Below are positions 59,306-64,000 of a DNA stretch of 64,000 bases, in pieces. The notes under the pieces are model-generated. The model saw only the letters and a program-made list of their open reading frames with translations, was not told the DNA's origin and ran no database searches. This stretch comes from Rotaria sordida (Eukaryota > Rotifera > Eurotatoria > Philodinida > Philodinidae). Each line of letters starts with the position of its first letter. Position 1 is the first letter of the stretch. The position numbers and the translations under genes are program-made. Where the stretch lies: positions 1 through 64,000 of the forward strand of contig CAJNOL010000528.1 in the NCBI GenBank assembly GCA_905250125.1, given 5' to 3'.

Positions 59306-62292
59306 AACTCCAAGAATCTATTTTCTAAAGTTTATTTTTATCTTGAATATAATATAATGAAATAACTTATTTTAAATATTCTTTTAGATGTTAAATTAAC
59401 ATTCAGTTGTTCGAACTTAATTAAATATTTTTGTGCTTTATGCACGCTTTCACGTAGAAGAATATGTTGAGAAAGTATCTGTTCGTGTTTTCTTTTTATG
59501 TTCTTTTCTTAGCCGTGTTTTTTTACTTTTCTTCCGCTAGGAAACGACGGAAAAATTTTTTTTAAAATTAATAGAAATTAAAGAAGGTTTTTTCTTTGCC
59601 GTAGTATCAATATTGTTTTAATCATACTTATGTCAACAATATTAAAAATAAAATCTAAGGCCTGGGAATTGAATGAAAATGTTTAAAAAACCACTCTGAT
59701 GTTGCTGTTGTGACATCAAAATCACTATATATGTTACTTATTCTGAATATCAGTTTGAAAAAGCATTTCAAAAAATTCTAACTTATACTATTCACATTAT
59801 GTATTCAATTTAAAAATGTTCAAATATCGATAGTTGTGACAAAAATAAAGAATACATTCTATCGTATTATCAAAGATCAGCAAAAATCATTAAATCAGGG
59901 ATAAACTACTTTTGACATTTGATATATTTTTTTGTGCTTGTCTTCATAACTTAGTTACAAAAGAACATATGAAATATTATGTCTTCATCGCTCAAGGTTA
60001 TTCATATATAAAAACAGACTCTCTTAAGCATGATGAACTTTAGAAAATGCACTTAATTAAGAACAATTTTTTTCATGATTTTATTCATAAAAACTATTAA
60101 CAATCAACTAATTGTTTCTCATCTTATTCGAAGAAAACAATTAAATAGAATTCGTACTATTGTTATACATGTTTTTTTTTTATGTTTACAAATCTATAAA
60201 ATTTAATGAATAGATCTCTTATTAGAAAATAAAGTTTGTTTTTTTTGCTTTGTAATACTTCATTCGATTTGATCTCTAAATTGAACATATAAAATCCAAA
60301 AAAATAAACCAACACTATAATTGTTTTAGCAAAGGAATGAATTCGAACATACAATTTCATTGACATGATATTTATAAAGTAGCTTAAAAGACAAATATAA
60401 CTTAAATCTTATGATGAAGTTTATATTTTCATTATTTTTCTTAGATAAAACTATCAAATATTATCAAGAGCTTTTTTTTATTATAATAATATGTAGTTGA
60501 TTAGCATTTTGCATCTATCTTGATTGCACAATACCATGAAATATTGATGTCTGTCCTATGAGAGAAATATTAACATTGCGTGATTTTTATTTCTTATTAT
60601 GAAATTGTTGTTAAATATAGATTATATTCCATCATTGAATTTTTAAAAATTACGAAATAGTTTCAAATAGTATAACTTATTTGAATAATAATCTATATAA
60701 GTTATTAAATAACTTATTACAATATACATTTATGGAGTTTAGTCTGCACAATTCGATACTCTTATTTAAAAAATTATGATGTATAACTTTCAACATGTTA
60801 ATATCATTTTATTTCTTTGGTTCCTTTTTTTTTTTAGTCACGCAAAAACTAGTTCATTTCATAAATTCGTTATAAATAACTATTGTAAAAAAAAAAAAAG
60901 AAAATGCGTCTAACAATGACATAGTTGAGATAAAAAAAGAAAGTCGAATATCATTATGTGTCTATCCAACTGCGTAAAATCAAAATATAGATATATTTAT
61001 ATATAAAATTACTCAGATATAAGTAGGTCAAAAAGATAATGAAGAAGTAGAAATAAGACAAAGAAGTAGAAGAACAGAAGAGCAGGAAATTAATAACATA
61101 TGTTTGATATTTATGATATTTTTATTATTTTTCAAACGAAATTCTTTATAACCTAGATGCCGAGTTGCACTACAGAAGGACAGAAGGTAAAATGAATTAT
61201 CAATCAAATAAATAAAACACTTTTAGAAATGAATTCTAAGGAATAAAAAAAAAATACTCATTATCACTTTTTTCAATCTAATAGAAAATAGACGAGTCAT
61301 CGTGACAGTGAAGTCTAACAATCTAAAAATAGTATACATTATTGTTATATGTCAGAACTTCAACATTCTGGCAATGAAATATTGATGGAAGGGATTCAAA
61401 ATATAAATTATAATTTCATTAAAAATACTGATGACTATATTCATTGATTTATGAATAAAATAATCGTATGCGATTCGTTATATATAATTCTCTTTATCAG
61501 TTATCTAATCATTTCTTAGATTGAATAATTAGTTATAAATAAGAACTTTTCTAATCGATTCAAATTGACTCTCTGTGAAATATATCGATTTATCTTTAGA
61601 TTTATTATTTATTCATAGCAATATGAGTATTAACATGAAAATAAATACACATTATTATTTAGTGTTACGTAAATAGTTTCATTCAGTTAAGTTCTATATT
61701 GAATAGAAAACTAGTAATTCTATTAGAGTTATAATTTTCTATAGAATTTTGATTGCATTAAGCCTCTTCCTTCAAAATCGATCTTGAGACAGTTGCATTC
61801 AAATTAATATCGTACACAGATATGACTTTTCATAACTGCATCGGAATCGGCACTTTTGTTTTTTTGGATGCTCGGATCCGAATAGCTACACTCGGTATCC
61901 AACCGCAGCTAATCGACATTTGACAGATACTTTCATAGTCATAGTATGGTTTTCAAATATTTATTTAATATGAAAAAGTATTCTATTTCGTTGTTTCTGT
62001 AAACAGAAACAAAAAAAAGAAAGAGATGATCTGAAATTTCATAAAATAGTCAAGTGATTCAGGATTTACTAGGAAATTCGACCAATTTCGCTAAGTATAG
62101 GTTTTGCTCACTTATGATCGAATCAGTTTTTTTTTTCACTCCGATGCTTTTATATAAACAGTAATTTTAAAAAAATATATAAAAATGTATATGAAAAGAC
62201 TTTTTTTGTATTCATTATTCGAATAAAAGATGGTACTACGGTTATTACTCGAAAAGATTAAAAGAAAAGTTTACATTGAATTTAAGATTATA

Positions 62293-62369
62293 TCTCGATA
62301 AATTAGTTGGTAAAAGCGTCTGGATAGTTATCAGTTGTGATATTATCTAGGCTTGAATCCCAATAGAGA
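62293..62369 (+). pseudogene. tRNA-like relic, anticodon position AGT
   Basis: TCTCGAT and ATAGAGA can form an acceptor stem (6 of 7). TTGGTAAAAGC resembles a D-loop. CTGG/TCAG close a 7-nt loop ATAGTTA whose middle triplet is AGT with T at the U33 site. GGCTTGAATCC resembles the B box. The D stem and T stem are poor and the variable region is too long, so this is at best a tRNA pseudogene or tRNA-derived repeat. Confidence 0.25.
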
Positions 62370-62809
62370 CTCATTTTGTTTTCTTTTTGTTTCATTCTTT
62401 TTGAGTAATGAATAACAGACACTTTACCGTCGTTTATTCGAACAGTTTGAGAAAGTAAAAATATGTTGTAAGGTCGAAATCTCAGTAATTTTTGGATCGG
62501 ATCCGAGTATGAGACCACGCTCAGCACCCGAACCTATACTCCGAACTGAGTATAGGGTAACCCGTCTCGGTTACAAGATACGAATTTAAATTGCATGAAA
62601 TTTCCAGTCCTATACCATGATGTCTTCGGGAGATACGCAATAAACAAGTGTCAAAAGCATCTCATTTGGCAAACAAAAACTTTCTGTTGGTGATCATTCT
62701 ACATATTTAGTTTTTTTTTTATTTAAAAGAGCATGTCAAACTACAGGACCGTTTTTTTTTCTCAAATTCTTACTTTTAATGCAGACAAAAAAAGATGACA
62801 AATTCAATA

Positions 62810-63035
62810 TCTCAAACAACATTCATCTATTTATAGAAGTGTTTTTTTTATATAATAATAACGAGACTTAATTCAAAAAATCAGCACTGTATCTTCATAT
62901 GCTTTTTCAAACAAAAACAAAAGCAATTGATTACAATAGAGCACATTCGAGAATTTAGAGATGCATGATCAGAAAAGCATAAATAGAGGAAAAAAGAGTT
63001 CCCGTTTTTTCTGAGAAAAGAAATTTTTTCAAGCA
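62810..63035 (+). repeat. Dispersed repeat, copy of 55310-55560
   Basis: It shares TATAGAAGTG, GCAATTGATTACAAT and GAGAATTTAGAGATG with the first copy in the same order. Confidence 0.55.
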
Positions 63036-64000
63036 GTAGGTGACGGAAATCATCAAAAATTTTTTCAAAAAAAAACAAGACGTCAAAACGGAAAATCATG
63101 TTGTTTATGAAGAATTAAACCTTGGACTATTTTGTTATGCATTTATCTCAATTTTGATTGTTTTGATGACCATTGATTTTATTTTTTTTTTGAGAAGAAG
63201 CTTAACTTATTCTTTCTTGTTTTCATCTTATTGTCGTCGACTGTATGATTGATTATCGAATAATCAATAATTTAAAATAATATCAATTCATATAGTTATT
63301 ACAATAGATAAACGAACAATTGTTCTATTATTTGAACTTCATAAATGAATAAAAAATCAATTTGATATGTGTCGTGTACACTCATTATTCATCTTGAATC
63401 AAACATTGAATATCAAAAAAAAAAAAACAAAATGATCAAGTTTTATCATGACCATGATTAGAACTATTCTTTGGTATATTAATTTCTTATGATTCAAATC
63501 GAAAAAGTATCATAAACATGAAACATCTGTTTGTCTATATAAATTGATTTTGTTTGAACAAATAGATTGTCATTTCATATAAAAGTGCTAATGTCTAATG
63601 ATTCTAAAAGTATCCTCCTAGTCTTCAGTCATATGTATAGATGTTACCAAATTGTTTTTATTTCAGCATTATTGAGATTAGAGAAAATCGTATAGATATA
63701 CAGATAAGAAATAAGTTTATTTGCTCTTATAAGAGAATTACAATTATGACTATCTGAGGATAGAAGATACTAGAAAATCTGATATTTTCATAATTAACTA
63801 ATGCCGTTAAAGAATTCGATCTCTGTTATGTTTGAAATCAAAACTGAAAAGTTAATTTTGAAGGATATCTGAAGAGGACAAGGCATTTGGTTGAAAAACT
63901 TACTAAAAAATTTAATTTTGCATGCACCTATAATTCAAAAATAATATCTTGAGAGTTTTTCACTGTTGGTATTCAATAAAAACTAAATTATAGATTTTTT

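Larger units (their letters stand above)
59004..64000. other. Gene-poor AT-rich tail
   Basis: This 5-kb stretch has many short open frames, poly-T runs, an (AAAG)n microsatellite, a dispersed repeat and one tRNA-like relic. None of the frames shows a domain or splice context. Patches with GGATCCGA-type words (about 61870 and 62495) recur at about 4970, hinting at another diffuse repeat. Confidence 0.5.

Noticed and set aside
59401..64000. Possible promoter-distal genes in the tail
   Set aside because: All frames are under 80 codons, AT-driven and without paired splice sites.

Overview
This is a 64-kb piece of an animal nuclear genome. It is AT-rich and its genes are split by many short introns (about 50-70 bp) with standard GT-AG borders and T-rich acceptors. 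A bdelloid rotifer or a close relative is the best guess. The reasons are the AT-rich codon use, the bimodal intron sizes, decayed DNA transposons scattered between metazoan genes, and an intronless bacterial-style serine hydrolase. This is inferred from style and was not searched. A run of exactly 100 N at 53025-53124 marks an assembly gap.

Left part (1-31 kb). A complete RIF1 orthologue lies on the minus strand (668-12272, 7 exons, 1615 codons-in-frame). It has HEAT-type N-terminal sequence, SILK and RVxF docking motifs for protein phosphatase 1, and a conserved C-terminal domain. Next come an intronless beta-lactamase/PBP-like hydrolase (14557-16152, minus) and a cluster of dead transposons: a CACTA/Transposase_21-like transposase at 18.6-20.3 kb and a piggyBac C-terminus at 20.3-20.6 kb. 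Two plus-strand genes follow: a protein with UBA-like repeats and a C-terminal NYN/PIN nuclease-like domain (21333-25164), and a Gln/Asn/His-rich protein ending in an EF-hand-like pair (25853-28012). A lone coiled-coil exon at 30.5 kb is broken by a 61-bp hAT-type micro-MITE with a perfect 8-bp target duplication.

Middle part (31-47.5 kb). ABCF3 (31222-37654, plus, 18 exons, 726 aa) and a CC2D1A/B (lethal giant discs) orthologue (40785-47461, minus, 20 exons, 1001 aa) point towards each other. Between them lies a 3-kb repeat-rich gap.

Right part (47.5-64 kb). It holds a decayed hAT transposon, a mariner end, a damaged SSNA1-like gene next to the assembly gap, and a nuclear hormone receptor with an unusual P-box (57377-59003, minus). 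The last 5 kb is AT-rich repeat and shows no gene I can support.

The host genes cover housekeeping roles: DNA replication timing and repair (RIF1), translation/stress (ABCF3), endosomal ESCRT regulation (CC2D1), microtubule biology (SSNA1) and ligand-type transcription control (nuclear receptor). They do not form an evident pathway. The strongest window-wide pattern is that the few long introns (0.8-2 kb) mostly carry palindromic foldback elements, while the remaining introns are minimal.
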